Of a stretch of DNA of 64,000 nucleotides, positions 17,954 through 29,804 are shown one piece after another. Numbering within the stretch: the stretch's first letter is position 1; the number at the start of each line of letters is the position of its first letter. The notes below the pieces were generated by a model. It was not told where the DNA came from. It saw nothing but the letters and a program-made list of their open reading frames with translations, and searched no databases. The DNA lies in the NCBI RefSeq assembly GCF_039530225.1, contig NZ_BAAAOH010000001.1, positions 2,418,001 through 2,482,000 of the forward strand. Direction: 5' to 3'. The translations under genes were made by a program, and so were the position numbers. This stretch comes from Microbacterium pumilum (GTDB lineage: Bacteria > Actinomycetota > Actinomycetes > Actinomycetales > Microbacteriaceae).

Positions 17954-18079
17954 ATGCCCTCGACGACGCTCCCGCAGTTCACGCGGTTCCTGAGCCTGTC
18001 GAAGGGCGCACTGAGCGCCGTTCCCGTGCGCCGACCGCTGGGCGGACGCCGACTTCCGGCGACCCTGCGCACCTTCTGA
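17954..18079 (+). CDS. Possible 41-residue leader ORF before argC
   Basis: A short frame with ATG 6 nt behind TATCGT (17942-17947), which resembles the leaderless starts elsewhere here. Its middle part, [11 protein letters not shown], is encoded by a dispersed-repeat copy, and the rest is Arg/Pro/Leu-rich with no family resemblance. It ends 61 nt before argC. It may be a leader peptide or chance; it has no run of arginine codons of the type that would suggest attenuation. Confidence 0.25.
   Translation: MPSTTLPQFTRFLSLSKGALSAVPVRRPLGGRRLPATLRTF
17985..18006. repeat. Dispersed repeat copy upstream of argC
   Basis: GGTTCCTGAGCCTGTCGAAGGG is the reverse-strand form of the element, and the best-conserved copy in an intergenic region of this window. 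Confidence 0.75.
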
Positions 18080-18140
18080 GGAGGGCAGCCGCGGGCGTCG
18101 CCGCCTCCGGCTCATCAACCCAGACTCTAAGGTGGAACCC

Positions 18141-19217
18141 ATGACATATTCGGTCGCCGTCTCCGGCGCATCCGGCTATGCGGGCGGCGAGATCCTTCGT
18201 ATCCTCGCCGCACATCCCGACGTCGAGATCCGCACCGTCACCGCGCATTCGAACGCGGGACAGCCTCTCATCCAGCACCAGCCGCACCTCCGCTCGCTCG
18301 CGCACCTCACGCTTCAGGACACGACTCCCGAGGTCCTCGAGGGCCACGACATCGTGTTCCTGGCGCTGCCGCACGGCCAGTCCGGCCCGTTCACCGACGC
18401 GCTTCACGACACCCCCCTCGTCATCGACGCGGGCGCCGACCACCGCCTCGAATCCATCGCGGACTGGGACCGGTTCTACGGCGGCGACTTCCACGAGCCC
18501 TGGACGTACGGCGTGCCCGAGCTGCCGGTGGCGGGGGCCAGGCAGCGCGAGCGGCTGGTCTCGGCGACCCGGATCGCCGCGCCCGGGTGCAATGCCTCGA
18601 CGGTGAGCCTGAGTCTCGCGCCGGGCGTTGCTGCGGGGGTCATCGATCCGTCCGACATCGTCACCGTCCTGGCCGTCGGCCCCTCCGGCGCGGGCAAGAG
18701 CCTGCGTCCGAACCTGCTCGCGAGCGAGATCCTCGGCAGCGCCAACCCGTATTCCGTCGGCGGCACGCACCGGCACATCCCCGAGATCCGGCAGGCGCTC
18801 GCTGCGGCACGCCCTTCGACGGGCTCAGGGATCCAGGTGGGCTCGGATGAGGGCATCCGGATCTCATTCACACCGATCATCGTGCCCATGGCCCGGGGGA
18901 TACTGGCCACCTCGACCGCGCCCATCGCACCGGGCGCGACGGATGACGACATCCGCGGCGCCTGGGAGACGGCGTATGGCGACGAGACGTTCGTGCAGCT
19001 GCTGCCCGCGGGGGACTTCCCCCGCACCGCCGATGTGCTCGGAGCCAACACGGCGCTCCTCGGGCTCGCGATCGATCGCGCTGCGAATCGGGTCGTTGTC
19101 GTCGCCGCCGTCGACAACCTCGTGAAGGGCACCGCGGGCGCTGCCGTCCAGTCGATGAACATCGCGCTGGGCCTCCCAGAGGGCCAGGCGCTGACGGTGA
19201 ACGGGGTGGCGCCGTGA
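18141..19217 (+). CDS. argC: N-acetyl-gamma-glutamyl-phosphate reductase
   Basis: NADPH-dependent reductase, third step of arginine synthesis, 358 residues from ATG 18141 with AAGGTGG 5 nt upstream. The NADP motif is [11 protein letters not shown] at the N-terminus, and the catalytic cysteine sits in [13 protein letters not shown] short segment, [15 protein letters not shown], is encoded by a dispersed-repeat copy at 18812-18834 and appears to be an in-frame insertion in a surface loop. An in-frame GTG at 18132 is a less likely start because it overlaps the ribosome binding site. First gene of the arg operon. Confidence 0.96.
   Translation: MTYSVAVSGASGYAGGEILRILAAHPDVEIRTVTAHSNAGQPLIQHQPHLRSLAHLTLQDTTPEVLEGHDIVFLALPHGQSGPFTDALHDTPLVIDAGADHRLESIADWDRFYGGDFHEPWTYGVPELPVAGARQRERLVSATRIAAPGCNASTVSLSLAPGVAAGVIDPSDIVTVLAVGPSGAGKSLRPNLLASEILGSANPYSVGGTHRHIPEIRQALAAARPSTGSGIQVGSDEGIRISFTPIIVPMARGILATSTAPIAPGATDDDIRGAWETAYGDETFVQLLPAGDFPRTADVLGANTALLGLAIDRAANRVVVVAAVDNLVKGTAGAAVQSMNIALGLPEGQALTVNGVAP
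18812..18834. repeat. Dispersed repeat copy inside argC
   Basis: CCCTTCGACGGGCTCAGGGA followed by TCC is a copy of the element within the argC reading frame, encoding PSTGSG. Confidence 0.75.
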
Positions 19218-20371
19218 GTGTGACCGCCGCGCAGGGGTTCGAGGCATCGGGAGTCGCCGTCGGCCTCAAGTCGACCGGCAAGCCCGATGTCGCTGTCGTC
19301 GTCAATCGCGGTCCCCTCAAGGTCGGTGCTGCAGTCTTCACGAGCAACCGCGCGAAGGCGAACCCCATCATCTGGTCGCAGCAGGCGGTGCAGGACGGCG
19401 TCGTCGAGGCGATCGTGCTGAACTCCGGCGGAGCGAACTGCTTCACCGGGTCGTTCGGCTTCCAGACCACGCATCAGACCGCCGAGAAGGCCGCCGCGCT
19501 GCTGGGCGTGAGCGCCGGCGACATCCTGATCTGCTCGACGGGTCTCATCGGCACCGGCGACGGGGTGTTCCGCGCCAAGGTGCTCGAGGGGGTCGAGCAG
19601 GGCATCGCCGCCCTCGCGACGGACGGCGGAGAAGCGGCATCCCTCGCCATCATGACGACCGACTCGAAGCCGAAGCGCTCCATCGTGACCACGGACGGCT
19701 GGACGATCGGCGGCATGGCCAAGGGTGCCGGGATGCTGGCACCCGGGCTGGCGACGATGCTCGTGGTGATCACGACCGACGCAATGCTCGACGCGGCAGC
19801 GGCGGACGAGCATCTGCGTCATGCGACCCGCGTGAGCTTCGACCGGCTCGACTCGGACGGATGCATGTCGACCAACGACCAGGTCACCCTCATGGCGAGC
19901 GGCGCGAGCGGCATCACCCCGACCCCCCAAGCATTCCGCGAGGCACTGACGGCGGTCTGCATCGATCTCTCCGAGCAGCTGCAGAGCGATGCCGAGGGCG
20001 CGAGCCACGACATCCGGATCGTCGTGGAGAATGCGGCATCCGAGCAGGATGCGGTCGAGGTCGGCCGCAGCGTCGCTCGCAACAACCTCTTCAAGGCCGC
20101 CATCTTCGGCAACGACCCCAACTGGGGGCGCGTGCTCGCGGCGATCGGCACGACGGACGCCGAGTTCGATCCGTACGACGTCGACGTCTGGATGAACGGC
20201 GTCCGCGTGTGCACGCAGGGCGGTCCAGATCGCCCGCGCGAGGATGTCGATCTCACGCCGCGTGCGACGCGGCTCGTGATCGACCTCAAAACGGGCACCG
20301 CGGGAGCGATCATCCTCACCAACGACCTGACGCACGACTACGTCCACGAGAACAGCGCGTACTCCTCATGA
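19214..20371 (+). CDS. argJ: Bifunctional ornithine acetyltransferase/N-acetylglutamate synthase
   Basis: Recycles the acetyl group from N-acetylornithine to glutamate and may also use acetyl-CoA. The protein has 385 residues and is self-processing. The cleavage site precedes the nucleophilic Thr in [16 protein letters not shown], so an alpha and a beta chain form. The C-terminal [14 protein letters not shown] is a family signature. GTG start overlaps the argC stop (GTGA). With ArgJ present, the pathway is the cyclic form, and a separate ArgE is not needed. Confidence 0.96.
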   Translation: MSVTAAQGFEASGVAVGLKSTGKPDVAVVVNRGPLKVGAAVFTSNRAKANPIIWSQQAVQDGVVEAIVLNSGGANCFTGSFGFQTTHQTAEKAAALLGVSAGDILICSTGLIGTGDGVFRAKVLEGVEQGIAALATDGGEAASLAIMTTDSKPKRSIVTTDGWTIGGMAKGAGMLAPGLATMLVVITTDAMLDAAAADEHLRHATRVSFDRLDSDGCMSTNDQVTLMASGASGITPTPQAFREALTAVCIDLSEQLQSDAEGASHDIRIVVENAASEQDAVEVGRSVARNNLFKAAIFGNDPNWGRVLAAIGTTDAEFDPYDVDVWMNGVRVCTQGGPDRPREDVDLTPRATRLVIDLKTGTAGAIILTNDLTHDYVHENSAYSS

Positions 20372-21273
20372 CCGACGTCGACATCCAGGACACCGATCCC
20401 GGCGAGGCCAGCGCGAAGGCCGCCACCCTCATCGAGTCGCTGCCGTGGCTGCGCCGGTTCGGCGATCAGATCATCGTGATCAAGTACGGCGGCAACGCGA
20501 TGGTGTCCGAAGAGCTGCAGGATGCGTTCGCCGCCGACATCGCCTACCTCCGGTACGTCGGGGTCAAACCCGTGGTCGTCCACGGCGGCGGACCTCAGAT
20601 CTCGTCCATGCTCGATCGGCTCTCGATTCCGAGCGAGTTCAAGGGCGGGTACCGCGTGACGAGCACCGAGGCGATCAGCGTGGTGCGGATGGTGCTGACG
20701 GGCCAGATCAACCCCCAGCTCGTGGGGAAGATCAACGAGCACGGCCCGCGCGCCACCGGGCTCAGCGGTGAGGACGCGGGTCTGTTCGGCGGTCGTCGCC
20801 GCGGCGTCGTCGTCGACGGCGTCGAGCACGACCTCGGCCGCGTCGGCGACGTCGTGACGGTCGATCCGCAGCCGGTGCTCGATCACCTCGCAGCGGGCCG
20901 GATCCCCGTGGTCTCGAGCATCGCGCCCGACCTCGACCACCCCGGACACTCACTGAACGTGAATGCGGATGCGGCGGCATCCGCGCTCGCCGTGGCGCTC
21001 GGTGCCGCGAAACTCGTCGTGCTCACCGACGTGGCGGGGCTTTACGCCGACTGGCCGGATCGCGAGTCGCTCGTGTCGCATCTGACCTCCACCGAACTGC
21101 GCGCGATGCTGCCGCAGCTCGAGTCGGGCATGATCCCGAAGATGCGGGCGTGCCTCGAGGCCGTCGAAGGCGGTGTGGAGACCGCCGCGATCATCGACGG
21201 ACGAGTGCCGCACTCGGTGCTCGCGGAGATCTTCACCAGCAAGGGAATCGGAACAGAGGTGGTGCTCGGATGA
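20368..21273 (+). CDS. argB: Acetylglutamate kinase
   Basis: Phosphorylates N-acetylglutamate, the step usually feedback-inhibited by arginine. The protein has 301 residues with the amino-acid-kinase motifs [19 protein letters not shown] and [14 protein letters not shown], and LTDVAGLY near the ATP site. The N-terminal helix of about 25 residues before the first strand is the type that carries arginine sensitivity in hexameric ArgB. ATG overlaps the argJ stop by 4 nt. Confidence 0.96.
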   Translation: MTDVDIQDTDPGEASAKAATLIESLPWLRRFGDQIIVIKYGGNAMVSEELQDAFAADIAYLRYVGVKPVVVHGGGPQISSMLDRLSIPSEFKGGYRVTSTEAISVVRMVLTGQINPQLVGKINEHGPRATGLSGEDAGLFGGRRRGVVVDGVEHDLGRVGDVVTVDPQPVLDHLAAGRIPVVSSIAPDLDHPGHSLNVNADAAASALAVALGAAKLVVLTDVAGLYADWPDRESLVSHLTSTELRAMLPQLESGMIPKMRACLEAVEGGVETAAIIDGRVPHSVLAEIFTSKGIGTEVVLG

Positions 21274-22523
21274 CATGGCAGGATGACGCCGGACGCGACC
21301 TCGTCCGCAGCTTCGGTGACCGGATGGCGCTGTTCGTCCGCGGCGAGGGGGCCTATCTGTGGGATGCCGACGACAGGCGATACCTCGATTTCCTCGCCGG
21401 GATCGCGGTGAACTCGCTCGGCCACGCCCACCCGGCGTTCGTCGAGGCGATCGCGGGGCAGGCGGCGACACTCGCGCACGTCTCGAACTACTTCGCCACG
21501 CTGCCGCAGCTCGAGCTCGCGGGGCGTCTCAAGCGCCTCTCCGGCACCGGTGACTCGGGGCGCGTCTACTTCGGCAACTCCGGCGCCGAGGCGAACGAGG
21601 CGGCGTTCAAGCTCGCCCGCCTCCACGGCGGAACCGAGCGGCCGCGAATCCTGGCGCTCACGGACGCCTTCCACGGCCGCACCATGGGCACCTTGGCGCT
21701 CACCGGCAAGCCGCACATGCAGGAGCCGTTCCTGCCGATGACCCCGGGCGTGGAGTTCATCGACTCCACGATCGAGGCACTCGAAGCGGCGCTCGACGAG
21801 CGCGTCTCGGCTCTGTTCGTCGAGCCGATCAAGGGCGAGGCGGGCGTGATCGACCTGCCCGACGGCTATCTGCGAGCAGCGCGCGAGCTGACCGAGCGAC
21901 ACGGTGTGCTGCTGATCCTCGACGAGATCCAGACCGGCGCCGGCCGCACGGGCGAATGGTTCGCGTTCCAGCACGCCGGCATCACCCCTGATGCGATCAC
22001 GGTCGCCAAGGGCATCGGCGGTGGCTTCCCGATCGGGGCCCTCATCACTTTCGGCGCCGCGAGCGACCTGTTCTACCCGGGGACGCACGGCTCGACGTTC
22101 GGCGGCAACGCCCTCGGCACGGCCGTGTCGAGTGCCGTGCTCGCCGAGATCGAACGGGAAGACCTCGTCCGCAACGCCGCCGAGCGGGGCGAGCAGCTGC
22201 GTGCGGCGATCGCTGCGATCGACACGACTCTGATCGACGGATGCCGCGGTCAGGGCCTTCTCATCGGCATCGGGTTGCGGCATCCGCTCGCGAAGGCCGT
22301 CGTCGCCGCGGCGCAGGAGCACGGCCTCATCATCAACGCGCCGAACGAACAGACGATCCGGCTGGTCCCGGCGCTCAACATCGGAGACGTCGAGATCGAC
22401 GAGTTCATCTCACTGTTCACGGCGGCGCTGCACACTGTCGAGCACGCGTTGCTGCTCGATGCCACGCCCACCGAGGACGTGCCCGCGGGCGCCGTCCTGA
22501 GCGACCGAAGGGAGTCGGAGTGA
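21270..22523 (+). CDS. argD: Acetylornithine aminotransferase
   Basis: PLP-dependent class III aminotransferase of 417 residues. The [17 protein letters not shown] and [13 protein letters not shown] motifs are present, and the PLP lysine lies in [13 protein letters not shown]. It makes N-acetylornithine from the semialdehyde produced by ArgC; homologues can also serve lysine synthesis. ATG overlaps the argB stop by 4 nt. The C-terminal tail after [10 protein letters not shown] is an extension of about 17 residues. Confidence 0.95.
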   Translation: MTWQDDAGRDLVRSFGDRMALFVRGEGAYLWDADDRRYLDFLAGIAVNSLGHAHPAFVEAIAGQAATLAHVSNYFATLPQLELAGRLKRLSGTGDSGRVYFGNSGAEANEAAFKLARLHGGTERPRILALTDAFHGRTMGTLALTGKPHMQEPFLPMTPGVEFIDSTIEALEAALDERVSALFVEPIKGEAGVIDLPDGYLRAARELTERHGVLLILDEIQTGAGRTGEWFAFQHAGITPDAITVAKGIGGGFPIGALITFGAASDLFYPGTHGSTFGGNALGTAVSSAVLAEIEREDLVRNAAERGEQLRAAIAAIDTTLIDGCRGQGLLIGIGLRHPLAKAVVAAAQEHGLIINAPNEQTIRLVPALNIGDVEIDEFISLFTAALHTVEHALLLDATPTEDVPAGAVLSDRRESE

Positions 22524-23443
22524 CCCGCCATCTGCTGCGCGACGACGATCTGACCTTGGCCGAACAGACCGAGATCATCGACCTCGCGATCGAGCTGAAG
22601 AAGGACCGCTGGAAGCTCAAGCCCCTCGAAGGCCCTCAGACGGTCGCGGTGATCTTCGACAAGTCATCCACCCGCACGCGCGTCTCGTTCGCGGTCGGCA
22701 TCGCCGACCTCGGCGGGTCGCCGTTGATCATCTCCACCGCGAACAGTCAGCTCGGCGGCAAGGAGACACCCGCCGACACGGCGCGGGTGCTCGAGCGCCA
22801 GGTCGCCGCGATCGTCTGGCGGACCTACGCGCAGGCGGGCATCGAGGAAATGGCTGCCGGCACCCGGGTTCCCGTGATCAACGCCTTGAGCGACGACTTC
22901 CATCCGTGTCAGCTGCTGGCGGATCTCTTGACGATCCGCGAGCACAAGGGCGAGCTCGCCGGGCTCACGCTGGCGTTCTTCGGCGACGGGATGTCGAACA
23001 TGGCCCACTCCTACGTGCTGGCGTGCGTCACGGCGGGCATGCACGTGCGGGTCGCGTCACCCGAGGTGTACGCGCCACGCGAAGACGTGATCGCGGATGC
23101 CGATCGCCGGGCCGCCGAAACCGGAGGCTCGGTCACCCTCTACACCGACGCGAACGAGGCGGCGGCAGGGGCCGACGTGATCGTGACCGACACGTGGGTG
23201 TCGATGGGCAAGGAGGAGGAGAAGCTCGCACGGCTGCGCGACCTCGGTGCCTACAAGGTGACGCAGGAGCTGATGTTCCTCGCCAAGCCCGAGGCGATCT
23301 TCATCCACTGCCTTCCCGCGGATCGCGGTTACGAGGTCGAGGCCGAGGTGATCGACGGTCCGCAGAGTGTCGTGTGGGACGAGGCCGAGAACCGCCTCCA
23401 CGCACAGAAGGCGCTGCTGGTGTGGCTGCTCCGGCAGGAGTAG
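22520..23443 (+). CDS. argF: Ornithine carbamoyltransferase
   Basis: Cytoplasmic enzyme that makes citrulline from ornithine and carbamoyl phosphate. The protein has 307 residues. Carbamoyl-phosphate site FDKSSTRTRVSF, ornithine site SDDFHPCQ, DTWVSMGKEEE and IHCLPADRG are all clear. The GTG start overlaps the argD stop (GTGA). No ribosome binding site consensus is seen, in line with coupling to argD. Confidence 0.96.
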   Translation: MTRHLLRDDDLTLAEQTEIIDLAIELKKDRWKLKPLEGPQTVAVIFDKSSTRTRVSFAVGIADLGGSPLIISTANSQLGGKETPADTARVLERQVAAIVWRTYAQAGIEEMAAGTRVPVINALSDDFHPCQLLADLLTIREHKGELAGLTLAFFGDGMSNMAHSYVLACVTAGMHVRVASPEVYAPREDVIADADRRAAETGGSVTLYTDANEAAAGADVIVTDTWVSMGKEEEKLARLRDLGAYKVTQELMFLAKPEAIFIHCLPADRGYEVEAEVIDGPQSVVWDEAENRLHAQKALLVWLLRQE

Positions 23444-23453
23444 GCCGAGCTCG

Positions 23454-26026
<2,573 letters not shown>

Positions 26027-26054
26027 GCCGGCAGGTCCGACCGGCCGGCGCGAA

Positions 26055-26651
26055 TCACCAGATCGCCAGCCGGACGAGTCCCCCCACGATGCACGCCCAT
26101 AACAAGCTCGCGAGCGTGCCGATGATGAAGCGCTCGCGTGCTTCTGGCGCGGCGAGTTCCGAGAACCGACCGATGCCCTTGATGGCCACGACGATCGCTA
26201 TCGCCTCGGGATAGCCGGCGACGATCGCGATCGCGACGCCCAACCGTTCGAGGTAGCCGATCGTGGTGCCGCCGCGCAGCACTTCACGGGGCGGCGCGTC
26301 GACCGCGGCCGGCTCGCCGCCCGTCTGCGCCCGCAGCATGATTCCGCCGTTGGCACCGTCTGTCACGCGGCCGTGCGTCGCGATGGTCAGCACTCGGCGG
26401 GTGACCGGATTGCCCCCGAGAACGGCGAGCGCGATGCCCATCATCGCGATCACGAGACCGACGATCACCGGGACGTTCACCGGCGTGACGACGACCACCA
26501 GAAGGCACAGCACCACGAGTCCGCCGGCAATGAAGAGCGGCAGGTCCGTGGGCTTGCGCAGATTCACGATGATGAGCGTCAATGCCGCACCCAGAGCGAG
26601 GAACAGGAAGATCGACAGGATGGCTGCGAGCAGCACGTCGGGGATCACCAT
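26055..26651 (-). CDS. Membrane protein of unknown function
   Basis: Protein of 198 residues with membrane helices at about 5-30, 38-57, 60-80, 136-160 and 176-197. Between helices three and four lies a hydrophilic loop with GGIMLRAQTGGEPAAVDAPP. I chose ATG 26651, since upstream codons in frame overlap the end of the regulator gene and are Arg-rich. It lies 40 bp after the SatD-like gene on the same strand and is probably co-transcribed. This pairing resembles SatD/SatE-type couples of regulator and small membrane protein; a direct family match is not claimed. Confidence 0.7.
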   Translation of the reverse strand: MVIPDVLLAAILSIFLFLALGAALTLIIVNLRKPTDLPLFIAGGLVVLCLLVVVVTPVNVPVIVGLVIAMMGIALAVLGGNPVTRRVLTIATHGRVTDGANGGIMLRAQTGGEPAAVDAPPREVLRGGTTIGYLERLGVAIAIVAGYPEAIAIVVAIKGIGRFSELAAPEARERFIIGTLASLLWACIVGGLVRLAIW

Positions 26652-26691
26652 TTCGTCAGTCTCGCACGCACCACCGACGAACGCTGGGTGC

Positions 26692-27312
26692 CTACGCCGC
26701 GCCGTCCCCATCGCCATCGCCGTCGGGCTTGTCCGCACCGGCCAGCACTCGACCGAGCGCGGGGAGCGCCCCCTCCTCGGCCCTCAGGCCCGCCGCCTTC
26801 GCCCGTAGGCTCACGGCGCCCTCGGTGATGCCCAGTCGCTTCGCGGCGTCGCGCTGGCTCATCCCGTCGGCGAGCAGGTCGTACACCTCCCAGCCTTCGG
26901 CAGTGCGACGGTCGCGCAGTTCCACCATCAGGCGAACCAGGGCCTCGGCGTCCGTCGCCGCTTCGTCGCTCCCAGTGACGGCGAGTCGGGTGGGGGTGCG
27001 CTTCGCACGCTCGACCGCGTCGCGCGCATATACGAACGCCTCCCCCCGCCCGGCCCGGACGCTGGCGGGGAGAGGCGCCTCGACGGCCCCGATCCCCACG
27101 CCGACGCTCCAGGTGCCGAGCCGGGTCAGATGCAGGACGATGGCGAGCACGGCGTCGGCATCCCGATCCGCGACCTGCAGTTCGTCGCCGGCAGTGCGTT
27201 CCGGTGTGGATGTCGCACGGATGCCGGCCAGCCGGACGACGTCGTCGATGGCCTTGGGCACGAGATCGTCGCCTGAGCGACTGTCGCGCTGATCCGCGGT
27301 GATCACGAACAT
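26692..27312 (-). CDS. SatD-like HTH protein
   Basis: Cytoplasmic protein of 206 residues. The start MFVITADQRDSRSGDDLV fits SatD-like proteins found in many actinobacteria. The C-terminal half carries a helix-turn-helix: YDLLADGMSQRDAAKRLGITEGAVSLRAK. The tail ends in a short Asp-Gly repeat (DGDGDGDG). AAAGGAAGG lies just before the ATG, and a good promoter with an inverted repeat stands upstream, suggesting autoregulation. In Streptococcus SatD has been linked to acid tolerance; the function here is not known. Confidence 0.7.
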   Translation of the reverse strand: MFVITADQRDSRSGDDLVPKAIDDVVRLAGIRATSTPERTAGDELQVADRDADAVLAIVLHLTRLGTWSVGVGIGAVEAPLPASVRAGRGEAFVYARDAVERAKRTPTRLAVTGSDEAATDAEALVRLMVELRDRRTAEGWEVYDLLADGMSQRDAAKRLGITEGAVSLRAKAAGLRAEEGALPALGRVLAGADKPDGDGDGDGAA

Positions 27313-27336
27313 GACGCCTTCCTTTAGCTCTGAAAC

Positions 27337-27364
27337 AAACTATCACACTTGTTTAGTCTGTCAA
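27337..27364 (-). promoter_or_regulatory. Promoter of the SatD-like operon
   Basis: On the minus strand TTGACA (27359-27364), a 16-bp spacer and TAGTTT (27337-27342) make a near-consensus promoter in an AT-rich patch. A second TTGACA stands 14 bp further upstream (27373-27378). Confidence 0.7.
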
Positions 27365-27374
27365 ATAAAGTGTG
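27344..27374. promoter_or_regulatory. Inverted repeat across the SatD-like promoter
   Basis: Arms CACACTT (27344-27350) and AAGTGTG (27368-27374) are perfect 7-bp inverted copies, 17 bp apart, covering the -35 box. A smaller AAACAA...TTGTTT pair lies at 27333-27354. These look like operators for the HTH protein encoded downstream; binding is inferred. Confidence 0.6.
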
Positions 27375-27509
27375 TCAAGCTGTGAAGCTAAATGGTGACC
27401 GAATCAAGCTTGTGAGCTTGTATCAGTACCCGTGCTCCGCGAGAAGAACGTGCACGCGGATGCGGCGACCGCCGTCGCCGGCCCGGCCGAGGCATCCCGC
27501 GCCCGCTGA

Positions 27510-27515
27510 TAATCT
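27510..27515 (+). promoter_or_regulatory. -10 box of a leaderless tyrS transcript
   Basis: TAATCT is followed after 7 nt by GTG 27523. No ribosome binding site is visible. Confidence 0.55.
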
Positions 27516-27522
27516 GGCTCGC

Positions 27523-28827
27523 GTGCCTGGCCCCCCCGTGACTTCGACCACCCCCGCCAATGACCCGACGTTCGAGAGCATCTGGGACGAGATCGTCTGG
27601 CGAGGACTGGTTCACGTGTCCACCGACCAGGAGACGCTGCGCGACCTGCTCGCCGGTGATCCGATCACGTACTACTGCGGCTTCGACCCCACCGCACCGA
27701 GCCTGCACCTGGGCAACCTCGTTCAGCTGCTGACGATGCGACGCATCCAGCTCGCCGGGCACAAGCCGCTGGGTCTCGTCGGCGGATCGACGGGACTGGT
27801 CGGCGACCCGCGCCCCTCGGCCGAGCGCACGCTCAACACCAAGGAGACCGTCGCCGAGTGGGTCGGGTACCTCCGCTCGCAGATCGAGCGGTTCCTGAGC
27901 TTCGACGGCGAGAATGCCGCCCGCATGGTCAACAACCTGGACTGGACCGCGCCGATGAGCGCGATCGACTTCCTCCGCGACATCGGCAAGCACTACCGCG
28001 TGGGAACGATGCTGAAGAAGGATGCCGTCAGCGCGCGACTCAATTCCGACGAGGGCATCAGCTACACCGAGTTCAGCTACCAGATCCTGCAGGGGCTGGA
28101 CTACCGCGAGCTGTTCCTGCAATACGGCTGCGTGCTGCAGACCGGCGGCAGCGACCAGTGGGGCAACCTCACGAGCGGCGTCGACCTCATCCACAAGGCC
28201 GAGGGAGCGAGCGTCCACGCGATCGGCACGCCGCTCATCACCAACAGCGACGGCCGCAAGTTCGGCAAGAGCGAGGGGAACGCGATCTGGCTGGATCCGC
28301 AGTTGACGAGTCCCTACGCGATGTACCAGTTCTGGCTCAACACCGATGACGCGGACGTCGTCGATCGGCTCAAGGTCTTCACGTTCCTGACCCGAGCGCA
28401 GATCGACGAGGTGGCGGCCGCGCACACGGCCGAGCCGTTCCGCCGGATCGGGCAGAAGCGGGTCGCCCTCGAGGTCACGTCGCTTGTTCACGGGACGGAT
28501 GCCGCCGCCGCGGCGATCGCGGCATCCGATGCCCTCTTCGGCCAGGGTGACCTGACCACTCTCGACGCCGACACCCTTGCCGCCGCACTGTGGGAACTTC
28601 CGCACGCCGAGCTGCCCACCGGAACCACGGTCGTCCATGCGCTCGTCGAGACCGGCCTCGTGGCGAGCCTCGGCGAAGCACGTCGCGCGATCGCGCAGGG
28701 CGGGGTGTCTCTCGACGGCGCGAAAGTCGCGGACGAGACCGCCCTCGTCACGGGCGCGCTGCCCGGCGGGGTGTCCGTCCTGCGCCGCGGCAAGAAGACG
28801 CTCGCGGGCGTGTTCGTCATTCGATAG
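27523..28827 (+). CDS. tyrS: Tyrosyl-tRNA synthetase
   Basis: Class I enzyme that charges tRNA-Tyr, 434 residues from GTG 27523. The HIGH-equivalent is HLGN in DPTAPSLHLGNLV, and the KMSKS-equivalent is KFGKS in DGRKFGKSEGN. The C-terminal S4 domain begins near VHALVETGLVASLGEARRA. GTG 27538 is another in-frame start 5 codons later; the upstream one is preferred for its spacing from the -10 box. The sequence upstream in the same frame to 27349 covers the divergent promoter region and is not coding. Confidence 0.96.
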   Translation: MPGPPVTSTTPANDPTFESIWDEIVWRGLVHVSTDQETLRDLLAGDPITYYCGFDPTAPSLHLGNLVQLLTMRRIQLAGHKPLGLVGGSTGLVGDPRPSAERTLNTKETVAEWVGYLRSQIERFLSFDGENAARMVNNLDWTAPMSAIDFLRDIGKHYRVGTMLKKDAVSARLNSDEGISYTEFSYQILQGLDYRELFLQYGCVLQTGGSDQWGNLTSGVDLIHKAEGASVHAIGTPLITNSDGRKFGKSEGNAIWLDPQLTSPYAMYQFWLNTDDADVVDRLKVFTFLTRAQIDEVAAAHTAEPFRRIGQKRVALEVTSLVHGTDAAAAAIAASDALFGQGDLTTLDADTLAAALWELPHAELPTGTTVVHALVETGLVASLGEARRAIAQGGVSLDGAKVADETALVTGALPGGVSVLRRGKKTLAGVFVIR

Positions 28828-28828
28828 C

Positions 28829-29680
28829 GTGCCCTTCACACCGAGCCACGCGGTCATCGCTCTGCCGTTCGTCCGCACGCCGCTCGTGCCGGCCGCCGTC
28901 GCGGTCGGCGCCATGGCGCCGGATCTGCCCCTGTTCGTGCGCGCGGGCGGGCTCGACTACGCGAAGACCCACGACCTCGCGTGGCTTCCGGCGACGATCC
29001 TCCTCGCTCTCGCGCTCCTACTGGTGTGGCGGTGCCTCCTCCGACCCGCTGTGCGGGAACTGTCGCCGGAGTGGCTCGCATCGCGATTCCCACGGGCCTG
29101 GGACCGGGGGAGTGCGCGCGCGCTCCTTGACACGTTCGGCATCGCGGCGGAGCGCCGTCCCGGTAGGCCCCGGCGCTGGCACGCGTCGTGGCTGGGGATC
29201 GCGCTGCTGCTGCTCTCGCTGGCGATCGGCGTAGTCAGCCACATCGTGTGGGACCTCTTCACGCACGAAGGGCGGTGGGGTGCCGAGGTCGTCCCGGCGC
29301 TGAACGACCGCTGGGGACCGCTCACCGGCTACAAGTGGCTGCAGCACGGCTCCAGCGTGATCGGGCTCGTGATCCTGGCCGTGTGGGCGACGATCTGGCT
29401 GGTGAAACGGGATGCCGCTGCCGCCGTCATCCGAGTGCTGCCGCGATGGGTGCGCTGGGCCTGGTGGATCTCGCTGCCGGTGATCCTCGCCGCCGCATGG
29501 CTGAACGGTCTCGCCGCGTATGGGCCGCTCGACAGCGACTTCACGATCGCTCACCTCGGCTACCGCGTGCTGCCACCCGCGTGCGCGCTGTGGGGCGTCA
29601 TCACGCTCGCGTTGTGCGTCGTCGTGCAGGTCGTGCGCAGCATGCGCGAACGCCCGCCTCGGGCCAGCCGGGAAGTCTGA
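28829..29680 (+). CDS. DUF4184-family membrane protein
   Basis: Integral membrane protein of 283 residues starting with GTG one base after the tyrS stop. The start PFTPSHAVIALPFVR and the motif GAMAPDLPLF are hallmarks of DUF4184, and a conserved SHIVWDLFTHEGRWG follows. Several of its His and Asp residues (SHAV, PDLP, SHIVWD, THEG) recall the metal-site pattern of zinc-dependent membrane hydrolases such as YdjM-like proteins; this is only a resemblance. Five or six membrane helices are visible. It probably shares the tyrS transcript. Confidence 0.75.
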   Translation: MPFTPSHAVIALPFVRTPLVPAAVAVGAMAPDLPLFVRAGGLDYAKTHDLAWLPATILLALALLLVWRCLLRPAVRELSPEWLASRFPRAWDRGSARALLDTFGIAAERRPGRPRRWHASWLGIALLLLSLAIGVVSHIVWDLFTHEGRWGAEVVPALNDRWGPLTGYKWLQHGSSVIGLVILAVWATIWLVKRDAAAAVIRVLPRWVRWAWWISLPVILAAAWLNGLAAYGPLDSDFTIAHLGYRVLPPACALWGVITLALCVVVQVVRSMRERPPRASREV

Positions 29681-29804
29681 GCGCCTTCGCGGCTCGGCGC
29701 GCCCGGAGTTCCTTCGCGATCACCCGCGCGGCCGCCCGCGCGTCGAGCCCGATCTGGAGCAGCTGGCCTTTCAGCGGAATCGTGAGGCGACTGGGTGCCG
29801 GTGG

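Larger units (their letters stand above)
17783..18140. other. Intergenic region upstream of argC
   Basis: This 358-bp stretch has no recognised gene. It holds a possible 41-codon ORF (17954-18079) behind a TATCGT box, one dispersed-repeat copy, and the argC ribosome binding site AAGGTGG. I see no convincing ARG-box pair; TGCATGC at 17863-17869 could be a half-site only. Control of the arg genes probably resides here. Confidence 0.6.
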
